From Panonychus citri (Eukaryota; Arthropoda; Arachnida; Trombidiformes; Tetranychidae): a stretch of DNA of 64,000 nucleotides. The notes beneath the pieces are model-generated. The model was not told the DNA's origin. It searched no databases and saw only the letters and a list, made by a program, of their open reading frames with translations. The translations under genes and the position numbers were made by a program. Below, piece by piece: positions 13,067-28,165 of the stretch; positions within the stretch are counted from its first letter, which is position 1, and every line of letters starts with the position of its first letter. The stretch lies in the NCBI RefSeq assembly GCF_014898815.1, contig NW_026515546.1, positions 2,838,501 through 2,902,500 on the forward strand. The letters are read 5' to 3'.

Positions 13067-15221
13067 ATTATTCACAAGGAATCTCTTTCATCTCCCTCTC
13101 CTTTTTGTCTTCCCTTGATTTCATCAATCTGTGATGAAACAAATTCTTTTCTCTCTCTAATTTACCTTCTTCCTTCTTGTTCCTTGAATATCATTAATCC
13201 GGATGGTGATGATGATGATGATGATAACTGATTTACTTTGATTATATTACACTGACGATGATGATGATTCCATTGTTTACATATTCCTCTGTTTTTTCCT
13301 TCTAATATTTTTTCTCCTTTTTTTTAGGTTGATTGTTGTTTTTTTTTTCATCTTCTTCACATAATTACGAAGAAATTGATTTGGTGTTGATGACGATGAT
13401 GATGATGATGGTTGTATTGGAGAAACTGGTTAATTAAGAGAAAACAATAAAAAAAATCAATTAGTTGATTTGTTTGTTGATGGTGTCAATTAACACTCAA
13501 CCAACCAAAAAGCTCTCGGTGATGATTGACTTTTATTCCGGTGGTAATGTTATCCGTTTATCCGACACAAATTGTAAATAAATATCACACAAAATTCAAA
13601 CCAATTTATAAACTAATTAAGTGTTGAAAGATTTTAAAGATAAAACTGGAAAATTAATTCATTAGTTTAGAATTTTAAGTTAATCAATTTCATTATTTTA
13701 TCGAAAACAACAAAAAAAAAGCATAAGAAAGAAAAAAGAAAAGAACAAAACAAACAGCTGATTGTTTTTTATTCTTTTCCACGCCCAATTGATTAGGAGA
13801 AAAGAACAAAAGTTGAATAAGAAAATGAGTTAATTCTTTTTCTCTCTCCATTGGAACGTGTTAATTGTCAATGGTGAGAACAAATTATCTATTGATTTCC
13901 ATCAATTTAATGTTAATTCTAATTCTTATTAATCTTCTTTGGTGTTAACAGTTTATTTGGTTTTCACTTTTTTCACACGAGAAAAGGATTAGCAGGGGCG
14001 GTGGTCACATGGATAATCCAAACGACGTAATTGATTGGTAAGATTAACACTTTTCTTTGTTCTTTTTTCTTCTTCTCTTTTTTTTATTCTTTTTTTCTTG
14101 TCTTCATCATCTTCTTCTTTTTCTTGTTCTTCTTCATGGTCTTAATTGTCTTCTTATGAATTCACCTCGTTTTCTTTCATGGTTACAATTCTCTTGTGAA
14201 TAAAAGGAGTGAACAGTTTTCTCTTCTTTATTGTGTCAATAGATTTTTATCGACGCCATCTTGATATTATTTATTGTTTTACTTCATCATCATCATCATC
14301 TTCATTTAGACTATGGGTATTGTAAAATTAAATGAGCTTGATTATTATTATGGTGAATGATGATAATGTCAACTGTTGATGATTGATTTGTCCGGTTGAT
14401 TATGTACATGTATGAGAGGCTTTCATATTAATACACTAGATTTGATTATTATTACATTATATTAACATTATTATCTTTTCATCATCATTCTTAATACAGA
14501 TTAACGTTGCAAGTATATTCAGTGGAAAAAGAGATTGAAACAAAAGGGAAATCATGGTGAAAACAAACGATGAAGTGATTCAAGGATAAAGTGAGAGAAG
14601 AGACTAAATTGAAATAGAATCGAATGATTTTCAACAAGGAAACAGCAACAGGAGTATCAATCTCTCTTCTCTCTCTCAACTTGCCATGAGAAGAGGTTGA
14701 AACAATGAAGAAATTCAAGTCTTATGAGATTTAACGGATTCCTTATTCTTATAACAATCACCTAGATGATCGTCAACATTATCACCATGATCATTATCAA
14801 CAGAATACGTTGTTTCTTTTAATCTAACTTTCTAATTCTCATTCAAGTACTGTTAATGTTACTATTGAGTGTTAACTGAATGATGTTTACCAAAAGAGGA
14901 AAACAAAGATTAAGTTTGAATTATCTCTATGTTACCTTTCATTATCTTAATCATCATCATTTTTCTTGACTCACTTTTATCACTCAGTTGATTTAATTTC
15001 AAACCTTGATTCTTTTTCTTCATCATGGTTACAGGTTCAGTGTTCCGGTAACTTGACCAATGATAATCGTCTAGATGAAACTTACTGGTCAATTCTGGTT
15101 CATGGCGTGAGGCCTGACTTGCTTATTTATAGTCATGGCTCCAAACTCATCATCATCATAATCATAATCATCAACAGCAGCATGATTATTATCATTATTT
15201 CACCTTGGCATCTTTCCCCTC

Positions 15222-15222
<1 letters not shown>

Positions 15223-15252
<30 letters not shown>
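15223..15252. repeat. (TC)15 microsatellite
   Basis: Perfect 30-base TC run inside a pyrimidine-rich stretch. Confidence 0.95.
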
Positions 15253-15258
<6 letters not shown>

Positions 15259-16672
15259 AACGTTTCCATCTCATCATTTTTTTTCTTCTCCATATATTCA
15301 AACCATTTTCACGTTCACTATCCCTAACTCATCATCTTCATAATCATTTCAGTCAACTGAATAGATGAGTATATGGATCAATAATGATCATCAAACCTTA
15401 CATGTAATAACTGGTGAGTTACCTCTTCCTCTCTCATCCTATTGAGATTGGAATTCTTGGAAAACGATAGAGGAAGAGAGAGAGAGAGAGTGAGAGGGAG
15501 TCATCACTTGATGAAAACTAAGATTTTTTTCTTATCACTTTCTATCATCACTTACCTTTGTTTCTTTCATTTCCTTTTACCTATCATCATCCTCATCTTT
15601 TTTTTTCAATCAACTTTCACTTTCCAACATTTAATTCAAACTTGTTTAATCTTTCTCTCTCATTCCCATGTAAGTTAATGAATATAACTCAGTTAAGAAT
15701 CTAACCTTTGATTCAAATCTCATTATGTCGAACAATTTATTATATAAGTTACTCGAAAGTTCATCTACCTGTTTATTGTCAAATGTTGCCCTCTTTTCTT
15801 ATCTCTCACTCTCCCTCTCTCATCCTCTCTCTCCCTCTCTCATCCTCTCTCTCCCTCTCTTTCTTTCTCTTGTTACATAGACACTCACATGCAAAAGGAA
15901 TAATATTAATTCTGGTTTCAATTGTCTCTTTTTCCTTGTTTACTTGGAACCATCATGATGATGGAAAAGTTTCCACCACCACCACTACCTTCATCATCGT
16001 CACCATTAATCATGAATATTTCATCATCATATTCAAAATTTGATTCAATATCAAGAAGTAATGTTCAAGTAACCAGAGAGATAGTTGTTGACTCAGATGA
16101 TGGGAAAGGTAAACTTGAAGAGAGAGAAAGAGAGAGGTAAAGAAAATTGAGAATAAAAAAAAACACCAAGAAAAGGTAAGAAATTGAAGATGATGAAGAA
16201 AAAAAGTCAAATACAGTTATAATATATTTCATCGAATTGATTTTCTTCAGGCATCAATAGAATAGAAAAGTTTTCAACTCGTTTTCTATCATTTTTATTA
16301 ATTCTTTTCTTCTGTATTTTCCTTGATTCTTTCACAATAGATAAATCAACTAACAACTGTATTTTTGATTAATTTTATTCAATACAGGTTTCGATATAAC
16401 AATAATTTTCCATGTTTCCAATCGGTTAATTGTTGATAAATTACCATTTGATTAACTACAGTTGATGGTTGAATATGAACTTGCAAAGTTTCAATCCAAT
16501 GGATGGATACATATGAAGTTAATCAATCAAAAAGAAATCAAATTATGATCAACGATCGGAAATTTTGGAAAATGACTATCATTATATTCATAATTTTTTG
16601 CTTAATTGTTGATAATTTAATTTCAGGAGAGTTAACTTGAAATTGTTGAACTTTCCCTTAATGATGGTTAAT

Positions 16673-16676
<4 letters not shown>

Positions 16677-16731
<55 letters not shown>
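16677..16731. repeat. (CT)27 microsatellite
   Basis: Perfect CT run of about 55 bases, the second longest dinucleotide tract in the window. Confidence 0.95.
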
Positions 16732-16734
<3 letters not shown>

Positions 16735-19700
16735 AATCATGATCATTATAATATGATGAAAATGATTCAAATTGTTAAGAGAGACAATTAATTCTTGGCA
16801 AAGATATTAGCAATTACATGGTGGTTTATATTACAAAGGAAACTTTTTTTCTCAACAATTAACTATGAAACGAAAACAAAGTTACTCAATCAAAATAATC
16901 ATCATTATCTCAACATAATTAACATTGAAAAAACAACAACAATTAATACAAAGGCTTTTCAAATAGACAACAACAAAAAGTAAATTTAAATTGTTTTTTT
17001 CTCTTCCCTTACAGATTTTAATTGTCACCATCATCACCATCACAATTTAGAATTGATTATAATCAATGGTTGATAAATCACCTCTTTACATCCATTGGAT
17101 ATATTTTTAATTGTTTCGAGGTTTAATCATCATGATGGTTGTTAATTGTGTTAACCAAACAATCAAATATTACCATTTGGATGAAGAGGTTTATTCAACA
17201 ATCAAAAATGACGGTGACCATGAAAACAAAATTGGATCTGAAATGGTCAATGGTTGATTAATATGAATTAATAATGATTATCAATTACTATTATTGACTG
17301 ACCATTGGACTAAATGGATTATGTCTACTAAACCCTTAACTATTTAACATACAACCAAAGTGAATGGTTGATCATTATAATCATTATCAATATAATATCT
17401 TGATTATTTCCACTGAACCATTGGAAATCTTGTTTTCCATGATAATACTTTTGATATTATCATCATTAAATGTGATCAATCATGTAAAAAGGATTGAATC
17501 AAAATATGAATATGTAACTAACTTATCCTAGTTTTTTTTTGTGTTATTACAGACAAACAATCAAGAGTTTTTGGTCATTAATGGTCATCATCAGAGTGGA
17601 CAGAAAAAAAGGACCAATGGACAATAGATTTTGATGTTTGATTGAAATCAAAGTGGATGATATGGTGAACTTTTTTATCAAATTGAATCGCAAAAGCTCA
17701 AAAATGATCCACCATTAGGAACCAGAACCAGGAAAATTTGACACCATCTCTTTTTCATTCACTTGTCCATCTTTTTGGCTCAATTTTTGGACAATTTTTT
17801 TTCTCCAAAAGTGATCAACCAATAAATTACTTGGAGATAGAAATTGGATAAAATTATGGATCCAAATGATGTCGATAGTTTCAATATAAACCTAAAGGAA
17901 GTACAAATTGTAAAGCCAATGACGAAGATGATGATAATGATGACGACGATGAGAAGATGAAGAGGAGAAAAACGGAAATTCAAAAGACTCTTGATGATCT
18001 TTTCTTTCAATCAAAATGAGACGAAAGTAAATCCATAAAGAAGAGAATCTCTTCCTCTGTCTTTTTCACCATCTTCCTGTCTTCCTCTCTATCTCTTTCT
18101 ATCTTTCTATGTGTGTTAACCTTTAATGGTTTACAAGTTTTCATCACTTTGATGGTCATTTTGGTCATCCATTCACACTACTGAACAACATTAACCAAGA
18201 AAATACCGGAATCAGAGTCTCAACACTCACGATTCAATAGTCAAACTCTGGTTTCATCATTATTATTACTTTTCTCCCTTACTGGTCATCTAGAGAAAAG
18301 AAAATAAATATCTCTACCTTACTTGAGTTGACCTTAACCTAAACCTAAAGGTCCAAGCATGTAAATAAGAAACACAGATAATATAAATCATCATATTGGA
18401 TGGAAACAATTTCCTGGATTTACTTTTCACTCGATCAAAAGCAAAAGGACAATAATAAATATAAAAAGATTGGAAAAAAAGAAAGTGAAAAATAACTGAC
18501 CAAAGGAGAGACAAAAACATAAAGTAAAGGCTTTAAAAGTAAAGGACTGACCAATGGACATTGAAAGGAAACAGAGGGATAACATTAGAATTGGAAAATC
18601 TCTTATATTCTGATCAATCCTTTTATCTAAATCATTGTGACAAGAAACTTAATACCACTCAGGTATAATATAAAACTATTATCAGCTACTTTTACACAGA
18701 ATGATAACCATGATGATAAAGAGATGAGAAGATAAAAGATAACAAGGAGAAAGAAAGAGAGAGAGAGGGAGCCAAAAACGAGAGAAAATATCACAGGTAA
18801 GTGAAAAAGAAAATAGGAAATTAAGGTAACATTTTCTTTCCTTGTATCATGAAAAGTTCTTGTTTATATCATGATATATATTGAATTAAAGTTGATTAGG
18901 GTCAAGTCAACTATCAGAATCAAATGTAATCCAATATCCAATATCCAAGTTTCAATTGTTATTGATAATATAATTTACAAAGGAAACAAAAATCTCATCA
19001 TTTAAGGATTAACCTTGATCACAATCAAAATGTTGGATTAAAAGGAAAACAAAGAAATCAAATCAATTATAATGAAAATAGAAAAACATTTCCAATGGTC
19101 AACAATTGGATTACATGATAATAACCACATTTAATTACTATTTCATAACTGTAATCAATTTGATGTCCTTCATGGGCAAAAGTGGTAGTCTAATAATCAA
19201 TTTTGATGGTTAACTTTTTTTTTCTCCCTTTCGTTGTGACAATTTATCTCCTCTCTTTAAATCATCACTTGTAATCTAATTTGATTACTATCATTTAATA
19301 TAACCGGAAATTTTTCATCTTCCTTATCATTAATTATCATCTTGATGATGATTATTATCATTAATTTACTGTGTCCTTCTTGATTAACCTGATATATACT
19401 TTTCTGTATCCATCATTAAGATGATAATATGATAACTATTAATAGTGAACCATTAAGATAGATAATAGATTAACTCAGTGATTTATTTATTTCTTTTCAT
19501 TATTATTCTGATTATTACAGAGGAAGAGTTGAGATGATGAAGATACTCAGCATGATGATGATGACAAGAATCTCTTTTCATCATTTTCTCTCTCTCTCAT
19601 CTTCATCATCATCAAGGTAAATCAATTGTACTTTAATTCATGATTATCATAACAACTCATTAATCAACTTGACATAATAAACTTTTCATTGTTTCTCATC

Positions 19701-22700
19701 ACATTATCAATGGAAAACAAAACCCAGAGACTGATTAACCTAAATTTCAATAGTTAATCAACTCTTTTAACTTGATTATCTTCATTACAATTTTACCTTA
19801 ATTGTTGTTTTAATGGTTGTCAACATGATTGAATTAATTTCTTTTAAACTTCTATTATTATTTATGATCAAGTTTCGTCTCTTGTTTAATATAATTTTTT
19901 TGTTATCTTTTGCCTTGAGGGCTTTTTTTCAGTCTCGAAATCAAATTAATTTGATCAGATTACTTTTGATGGATAAGTTTGTTTTTCACAATTTAAATTT
20001 TCTCACTAATTTTGGTTATTAATTTACATCTAAATCAAATATACCTTCAAGGTTTAATTGTATTCTAATTATAAAGTTAATTATTTAAACTTTTTTTCTT
20101 CTTCTACTCATTTAATCAACATCTTAATTATTAACAACATTTAGAATTCAAGAGTTGTATTAATTTGATGGTTCTAATTGTTTTCTAGATGTTTAATTAC
20201 GGTTAATTGTTAATTGTTAATGTTAATATAATTTTCTTTTTCAATTGTGTTAATACCAATACAATTTATTGATTATTTTAATTGTGCTCAGTGACGCTTA
20301 TGTCTCCATCTTTTGTTAACAATTAGCATTAAGTTGTTGTAATTTATTTTTCCCCAAATTTTTAGTTAATTGTTGACAGTTAATTCACTTTCAATCAAAT
20401 TGTTTTCTTTAGGATTTTTAATCGTTTTTGGATCTTTTAGTTTAATCATTGATCATTTTAAATTGAATTTGATTAATTGAGTAGATGAACAATTTATTAT
20501 CTTATTGTTCATTCACTAGATGGCATGATAACCGTTAATTGTTACATTTAAGTTGAAGCACAATTAGTATAAATTGTATGCACAATTAATGGTAATTCAT
20601 TGATTAAACAATCAACTTTAAATTAACTGCATGATATTGATTATTTTGATAGTTAATTCAAATCACTTGAATTAATCATTTCGATTGGTTTAAAGATGAT
20701 AAGTTGATGATTATCAAGTTAATTGATTAATCTTTATAATGAATGAAATAAAATCAACATTAACAATTGATTTCTAATTGTAGTGATCATATCTCAATGA
20801 AATCTGCATGAAAATATTAATATCTGTCATCATTATCATCATCATCTTGAAGATGAGAGATGAAGATACATATTGGGAAATTATTGATTTCAAGAGTTTT
20901 TATCAGAATTGTGATTCAATCTCTGAGCTCAATTGGATTTCATGGTAACGATAACAACCGATAATCAATTGATTTGTAAACTCAAACAGTGATAATGATG
21001 AGTAACATAATCAGAGGATTAACATGATAACAAACAAGGAAAAAACTGCTAACCATGATAATAAAGCTGAGAATAATTTCCAGAACTTTATCCCCAAAAG
21101 AATGGGCGGAAAATTCATGAGTCCTGATTAGTTTTCTCCATGAAACCGATCATGATGGTTATAACAATGTAAGAGTGCAACATGAAATGATTTAGAAAGC
21201 AAAATGTTAATTTGTTTGAATTGTTGGTTTAAGAAAATCAGAATCTCTGAGTAAAAGTTTGAACACAAGTGAAGAAAAAAGTTCAACAGATTATCCCATG
21301 TGATTTGAACTGAAATTTAGCTTTCAGGGTGATTCGAGTCTCAACTTAATAAATATATTGCTTATTATCATGATAATGTGCTCGGTATCATGAAGGTTTG
21401 GTTAGAAAGCCTCACAAGAATTGAAACATTATCATGATGAAAATTCAAAGGATAGAGAGAGAAAAAAGTTCTGAATCAGATTAACAATATAATCCTCATG
21501 TGAAAACTTTATGATTGAAAAGATTAAGAGAGAGAGAGAAACTTTTCCAACCAAAATCAGAATATTAATCAGGATCATGATTAAGCTGTTTGGTGAAGTC
21601 TAAAAAAGATGATCGAGTTAATTGTTAATCAATAACAATTCATCCATGATTTATAAGTTATTTACGATTATGGATATAAATGTTTCATTGAGAGTTAAAG
21701 ATATGTCAAAATCTTGATGAAACATGATGAAATTTACCCTGAAAACTTTGATTTCTGGTGATGAGGTATATTTATATCATCTGATAAGATGATTGTTACA
21801 ATATTAATATTAATATCATGACATTTATTATATTTGTTGTTATTGTTACAGGGATTGTGTGTATTTTTATGGGTTTGTATTTGAAATTCAGAAGGAGGGA
21901 TTTTATCATGAATGAAAAGTTCAGTTCAATTGAGATAAAATTAGTTTATCTCTTTTGTGGTTCATCATATTTTCCTTGTCCCTGATTATCATGATAAATA
22001 TTTCCAATAGACTTTTCCATAGATGTGTATTATCATCAAAGATTATTATTAACGTAAACTCAGTAATATCGAGGGTGGGACCATATCATCATGAAGATGA
22101 TAAAATGTAAGATATTAGTTGAATTCAGTTCAGTTAAAGTTCAGTGAAAACGGAGATAACTGTTTTTTTTTTCATTCTTTTACTTTTTTCTGTTTCTTTT
22201 TTGCTTTTTCTTCTGAATTCAGTCTTTATCTTCATCATCATCATCATCATTTGCACCCTAAGGATGTTGATGATGATGACAGATTAGGATGATAAATGAA
22301 TGGAATTTTCTACAAGGAAGATAATGTAGAATGGAAAAAGAAAAAAGGCAAAAAAAGAAACAAAAATTTTCGATTAGAACTTTTTTGTTTCTCTTCTTTT
22401 ACTTCTTTTTCTTAAATTCGAACTTGAGAGAGAAATAATCTAACATGGAGGTGGTGGTGGGTCGTGGGTGGTGGAAGGAAAAACAGGTAAGATAATTGGG
22501 GAGAGAATAATATCTTCAACCTTTTCATCTTCCATCTTTCATCCTTCATCTTCTTTCCCATGTTCAACATTATCTTCTTAAATATCTCTCTTTTTTTCCA
22601 TTTCCTATCAATCTGAATCTTCCTCTTCCCCCCTCAGGGTAGTTTCTCTTTTCTCTGATATGTTTCATTGTCCATCTTCATCCTCCTCCTTTTTATTTGA

Positions 22701-23794
22701 TGTTATTTATCATGAAATTACATGAAACAAATTGAATGTTAACAAGAAATGATAAAGATGATTCCTAATAAGAAAATGGTCCAGGAAAACCTTTGACAAT
22801 GAACATGAAACTGAATCAATTATCAATCCAATCGTGTTCACAAATAACAATATTTACTTTAAATTTATTTCTAAATCTGATTTTTCAAGTTGATTAACTG
22901 AATTGAAACCGGAACCAACAACCAAACATGGAATCACATTATTTCATCATGAAAATAATTTAATAACCAAGATAATCATTGTAGATAATCAACTAAGTTC
23001 AGGGTTGTAATGTTCATTTTACTGAATTTCTCTGAATTTTTAACTTGTACTTTTCTCAATCAAATATTACATGAGCTTTTCTCTCATGATGAAAAATATT
23101 TATATCGATCAATTGAATTGAGGTTTTTTTCAGAAAAAAACAAAGAAAATAATCAATTCTGATTGATTAAAGTTCAGGTTATCTTATAACTTCATGATAA
23201 TCATTATCATTTTCATGAATAAATCTCTGTCTTTTTACCCTGGAAACTATTTCATGGTGAGATTCAATTGAGACAGTAAATGATTAATAGTCTCAATCAA
23301 ATGTTCCAGTTTTTTTTCATGGGTTTCATCATGACAAAAACAAAGAGTTGAGAGAATCTAAAACTCTGAATGAATTTTGTTAAAATGGGAAAAAAAGTTC
23401 TGATGGAAATTGTGAATAATTTGAAATTCATGATCATCATTCTCGGGTGATAATTTCAACCGGAATCAATGTTATCACCATCAAAGTTTAATGTAATATC
23501 AATATATATGTTCATACATGTATATAAGGTGGTTTTTACATAAGAGTGGGAATATTTTTCCAGTGAAAATGACAGAATTGATAACATGATAACCATGAAA
23601 TGAGACATTTAAAGTTAATGTGTCGATGTTGAAGATAAGGATGATAATGACCAAGAGGTATGATTGATGAGGATGATTGACCACTTTGATGAATGGATTT
23701 GATTTTCTTTGTATCTTATTATTTTATATGAAATCTGATGAGATGATTAACTTATTGGATTAATAGTAATAATAATTGGATTGTTGGCTTTTTT

Positions 23795-23800
23795 TTTATT
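23795..23800 (-). terminator. Candidate poly(A) signal AATAAA
   Basis: AATAAA on the minus strand about 57 bases beyond the stop codon of the Ser-rich membrane protein gene, a plausible distance for a short 3' UTR. The background is AT-rich, so chance occurrence is possible. Confidence 0.45.
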
Positions 23801-23856
23801 TCATTTGGAATCGTTGATGTGAGAGTAATGGAGTCATTAATTGTCCATCAGGGTAA

Positions 23857-24492
23857 TCATGGTGTCCGATAACCAGAAGCTGACCGATTCGATCCACGAT
23901 AAGGTAAAAGTCGCTTAGCTTTTTTAGCGTTACAATGGCTTTTGTAGACCACAAATATTGCAAATAGGACAATGATTCCGAGGAGGGAGATCGCAATTCT
24001 GATTCCCATCATGGGATCATAATCAGAATAATAATCAGTAAACTGGGAATCAACCAAATTAACTGATTTAATTGAGCCCGATTCAAAATTTGAAGGTAGT
24101 CTTGTTGTTGGTTGCAGTGTTGATGATAATTCTGAGGGCAGTTCACTCCCTGTTGACCTACTTCCCACTCCCACTCCTCCTCTGGGTTGTCTTCCAGAAG
24201 CGGATATTGAACTTGAAGCTCTAACTCCTACTATTGAAGAGGAAGATGACAATGATGATGATGATGATGGCGGTGATGATGACTTGGAACCGGAAGTTGT
24301 GGAGCAAAAATTACCTCCTCCTGGGCACTTTGGATTAATATTCAATGAGGTTGATGATAAGTTATTATCATTGGACGTTGATTCATCAAATGTTTTGGAG
24401 TAATTAACAAATGATAACGCAATCCTAATTGCTTTGGCTAAATTTGACCTTCCATTTGGAGGTTGAGATGATGAAGAGTCGGACATATCCAT
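23857..24492 (-). CDS. Ser-rich single-pass membrane protein, function unknown
   Basis: A 211-residue open frame starting MDMSDSSSS. An in-frame stop lies about 50 bases upstream of this Met, supporting the start. Residues ~1-50 include a helical-looking stretch (NLAKAIRIALSFVNYS); ~50-150 are Ser/Gly/Pro-rich and probably disordered, with two cysteines (CPGGGNFC). Acidic, Tyr-rich FTDYYSDYDP leads into one hydrophobic helix (IRIAISLLGIIVLFAIFVVY, about residues 163-182), then a basic tail (KSHCNAKKAKRLLPYRGSNR) ending SGYRTP. There is no N-terminal signal peptide, so the orientation probably follows the positive-inside rule with the basic C-terminus in the cytosol. The non-repetitive membrane segment and tail argue for a real gene. 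It is not recognised as a member of any family. It stands alone, with no close neighbour. An alternative is the terminal exon of a larger spliced gene. Confidence 0.65.
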   Translation of the reverse strand: MDMSDSSSSQPPNGRSNLAKAIRIALSFVNYSKTFDESTSNDNNLSSTSLNINPKCPGGGNFCSTTSGSKSSSPPSSSSSLSSSSSIVGVRASSSISASGRQPRGGVGVGSRSTGSELPSELSSTLQPTTRLPSNFESGSIKSVNLVDSQFTDYYSDYDPMMGIRIAISLLGIIVLFAIFVVYKSHCNAKKAKRLLPYRGSNRSASGYRTP

Positions 24493-27400
24493 TGGAAGTG
24501 ATTTGTTAACTGGACAAGGGTCAACAGGTTGATTTGAATATCAAATTACCTTTTGTTTTGTTGTTCTTTTTTGATTGTTGATCAATCTTAATATTGTCAC
24601 AATTTACAAAATTCAATCAAATTATCACAGAATCAAAGCTCAATGTAATTACTATTTACGAATTAGATAAGAAAAACTCAGTAATTAGGTTGATGATTTT
24701 GATGATATTGAACTGATTCAGTTGATTGTTAATGATTTATTTCAACTTCTTATAATGTTGAATAATATTATTGATTTTTAAACTTGTTGTTATTTCATGA
24801 GATTCATGATTCAAATGAACTACTCAGTTGATTCTTTGGGTTATATAATAATAATGATACGAGCCTTTCTTGTTAATGACCGTTAGTTGATGATGATGAG
24901 GAAGATGATAAGGAAGATAAGATCATAATGTTTTTCAAAAGAACTCAAAATATCATGAAAATTAATGGGAATAGTTTATTATCCTTGATATCATTCCCGA
25001 TTTCATGGTGAAAGTGATGAACACAAACACAAACTATTGGAATTTAAAAATAATCAACTTAATCAATTTGATGGTTAAATTAAATCCATAAATATGATCA
25101 GCACAATGAGTTCACTTTAATTGTTATCCGTTAACTTTTCTTCATGAATTAAGCATCGTCATCATCAAGATACATGTAACCTTTTTGGATCGATAGATTC
25201 AGAGGTTGATTCAGATGATGATGGAAATGATGATAAGGATGATAAGGATGATAGAGTAACAAAAAATTATGATATCTATAAAAAAGGCTTTTCAGTTTTA
25301 AGATAATGTATAAGGTGATTAATAAATTGTTGATAATCAATGGGATGAAGATGATTATTATTAGTCCATTAGATGATAATATGAAGATGATGATGATGAT
25401 TTGATGTTCATTTCACTAATTATATTGAGAAATTGTCATGAAAAATACTAAGTGAAGGAGAGGAAAATTAATTTGATTACTATTACAATTTACTGATTTT
25501 CAGGTTTTATTTCAGATTTTGATTGTTATTGTTGATCTGAAAGCTCTTGATGAATATTGATGTTTATTGAACAGCGTTTTGTTGACAAATGAAGATGAGT
25601 GAGTAAAATAATGCTCATGATGGTGAGAGAGATGAGAGTGAGTTCAAAGGGCTTTTGGTTGAAGACCAAGGATGATGAAAAGAGAGAGAGAGAGAGAGAG
25701 AAGAAAGTTGCGCATCATCATCTTCCATTGAAAATCCTTAGCAATATATTTCATCTTCTCTCTTCATTTCCATCATCCAATTCATCTGCATCTTCATCTT
25801 TATCTTCATCTCTCTCTCTCTCTCTCTCTCTCTTCCTCTTCCTCTTCTAAGCTATATAAATGGGTGTAGAACTTGAATTATTTCAGTAGTTTTTTTATTC
25901 CATGAACTTTTTTTCCTCCTCATATTCATCTTCATGGTAACTCTGATTCCATATCTTTACCATTTAATAATTGTTATCGTTTGTCATGTTGTTGTTTCTA
26001 ATCATCAAACCATAGCAAATATATTTTTTCATTAATCTATAAGAGACTAACAAGTTCAGTTCAATTTGTTCATTTCATCATGAACATTAATCAGATAAGT
26101 CTTATTGATAAAATCCTAGGTAACCTTGAGTTGGATTGACTTTCATTCATATAAAAAGCTTAACTTTTACCTGGATTATTTAGTTTGCTTTAATATTTGT
26201 AAGTGGATAAGTTAATTGTCCATCATAATCAAAGTACATATTAATAAATATCTTACTATTTATGTGTTTATTTTAATATACATTGTTGCTTAATTCACGA
26301 GTATTATCAAGATTATCTGGAACAAATAATTGTAATCATTACGATTGAAACTGTTTTCCTTGAAATCAGAATTTGTTATTTTGTTTCTCATTTGAAATTC
26401 AATAGATTAATAATTTTTCCTGACACAGTTTTCAGCTTAGTGGTTATTTTTTCAGACTCAACAATCATGGAAATTGAAACATGATCAAGGTAATTGAAAT
26501 CTCAGGTAGAATTGTAATTTAAATAATCAGTTGCATATACACTAGTATGAATACTTCTCGTTTCCACCAGGTATCAACAAATTAGTTGAGCTTTTCTTTG
26601 TATTTATCTTGATTGTTAAGAGTTAAAAGTTAATCAACTGTTCATTATCACATTAAATATTAACTTTGCGATTGAATCAACAACTAAAATGAGCAGCAAT
26701 TTTTTCATCAACTTTTTTCATAAGAAGACGACAAAGAGAGAGAGAGAGACAGAGACCATTATCATCATCATCATCATCATCTCTCTTTGTTTATTATCAT
26801 TGAAGATGACAAGAAGATGTGAATGCAATCATGTGTTGAAATAACAATAACAACAAATGACAATGAATTGCTTATATGTTATTGGAAGATGAAGATAAGG
26901 ATGAGGATGAGGATGGATATGAGGATTGAGATGAAGATATAACACCCAGGAGGTTTCACTTTCTTTCATGAGAAAAAAAACTTGAAGAATTTTTGTCAAG
27001 ATGAAAAAAAGATGCTCCATGTTTTTTTAGGTTAAAACTGAAACTCCATCATGTTGTTGTTGTTGTAGGAACTGTTATCAAGGTTGAATCAACGCCAACG
27101 AGGATCAAAGATGATGATGAAACTGAGTAAACAACAAAAAAAAGAGATGATGATGATGATAAAGATGATAGAGATGATATTGAAAAACATTAGCTATTGA
27201 TGAGTAAAAAACAAGTTGACATTGTAACCAGAAAACTTTGTAACTGTCACTCTGTGAGTCCTTGATTGTTTCAAAGGATAAAATTAAATTGCTAATCATT
27301 GATAATTATCACATTTAATTTTCTGTGTCTCTTCAAACTGATTAGCTATGCTATTTAATCAACTTTTAATTGCTTCACACTCACAATCTATTATTAAACA

Positions 27401-28124
27401 TTCAATTGGCTGGACACGCAAACCAAAAACTGGACACATGAACTACTTTGGTGATTATAACAATTTAGAAAACGAGAAAATTTAAATTTCATGTGTGTGT
27501 TAATTGTTATGCAAGAATAGATGAAAATAATAGGCTATCAGTTTAATCAATTACAATTTATGGTAATTTATCAAAAGAAAAAGAAGAAGCTAATTAACTG
27601 ACCGAAACAATTAAACGATGATTTTAATTGTTAGCGTCAGATGGAGTTGAAAACTGAAGCTAAATAAGGGAAAGAGGAATCGGGAAAAATTTCAAACATT
27701 TCAATCGTGATGAGAATACATTGGATGATAAAGATGAACATGATGACGAGCATGATGATGATGATGATGATGATGATAACAATTTAAATGTCGTGCCAAC
27801 GGAAACGGTTACATCAGATTTATATGGGTTGGTCTGTTTTTTTATGTTCCTTTCAATGAAGAGGCCAGTTAGTTGAAAACAACGGGAGAAGATGAGGAAG
27901 ATAAGTGAGCCTCTTTCTCAGTTCATCCCCTCTCTTCATCATCATGGTAATAACTGTGCAGATAATCAAGATGATGATGATGATGATTGAAGGGGGATGA
28001 AACAAGGAAGATAAACTTTTTTTCTTCGCCACGAAATTTTAACTACTAGATACGTCGAGTCAAGTATTGGCAACAAGCAAAAGGAATCATCATCATCCTC
28101 GTCATCATTAATAGCTAAAAATAA

Positions 28125-28165
<41 letters not shown>

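Larger units (their letters stand above)
11182..23794. other. Gene-poor stretch between PKC and the Ser-rich membrane protein gene
   Basis: No coding exon supported. 12.0-13.2 kb is strongly strand-biased: purine-rich to about 12.7 kb, then pyrimidine-rich (CT, TTC) on plus. That is why Ser/Phe/Leu-rich open frames appear there. Trinucleotide TCA/TGA runs and GA/CT tracts recur throughout. The 5' UTR and promoter of the minus-strand PKC gene probably lie in the first 1-2 kb, but no first exon could be fixed. Confidence 0.55.

Noticed and set aside
12740..13231. 163-residue Ser/Phe/Leu-rich open frame on plus
   Set aside because: Made of CT/TTC repeats in a pyrimidine-rich zone. An overlapping frame is equally Ser/Leu-rich, and there is no domain, signal or splice support.
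14966..15343. 125-residue open frame with VQCSGNLTNDNRLDETYWSI
   Set aside because: The first third is non-repetitive and was considered as an exon after TTACAG (about 15033), but no in-phase partner exon, family match or donor could be found, and the rest is Ile/Ser repeat.
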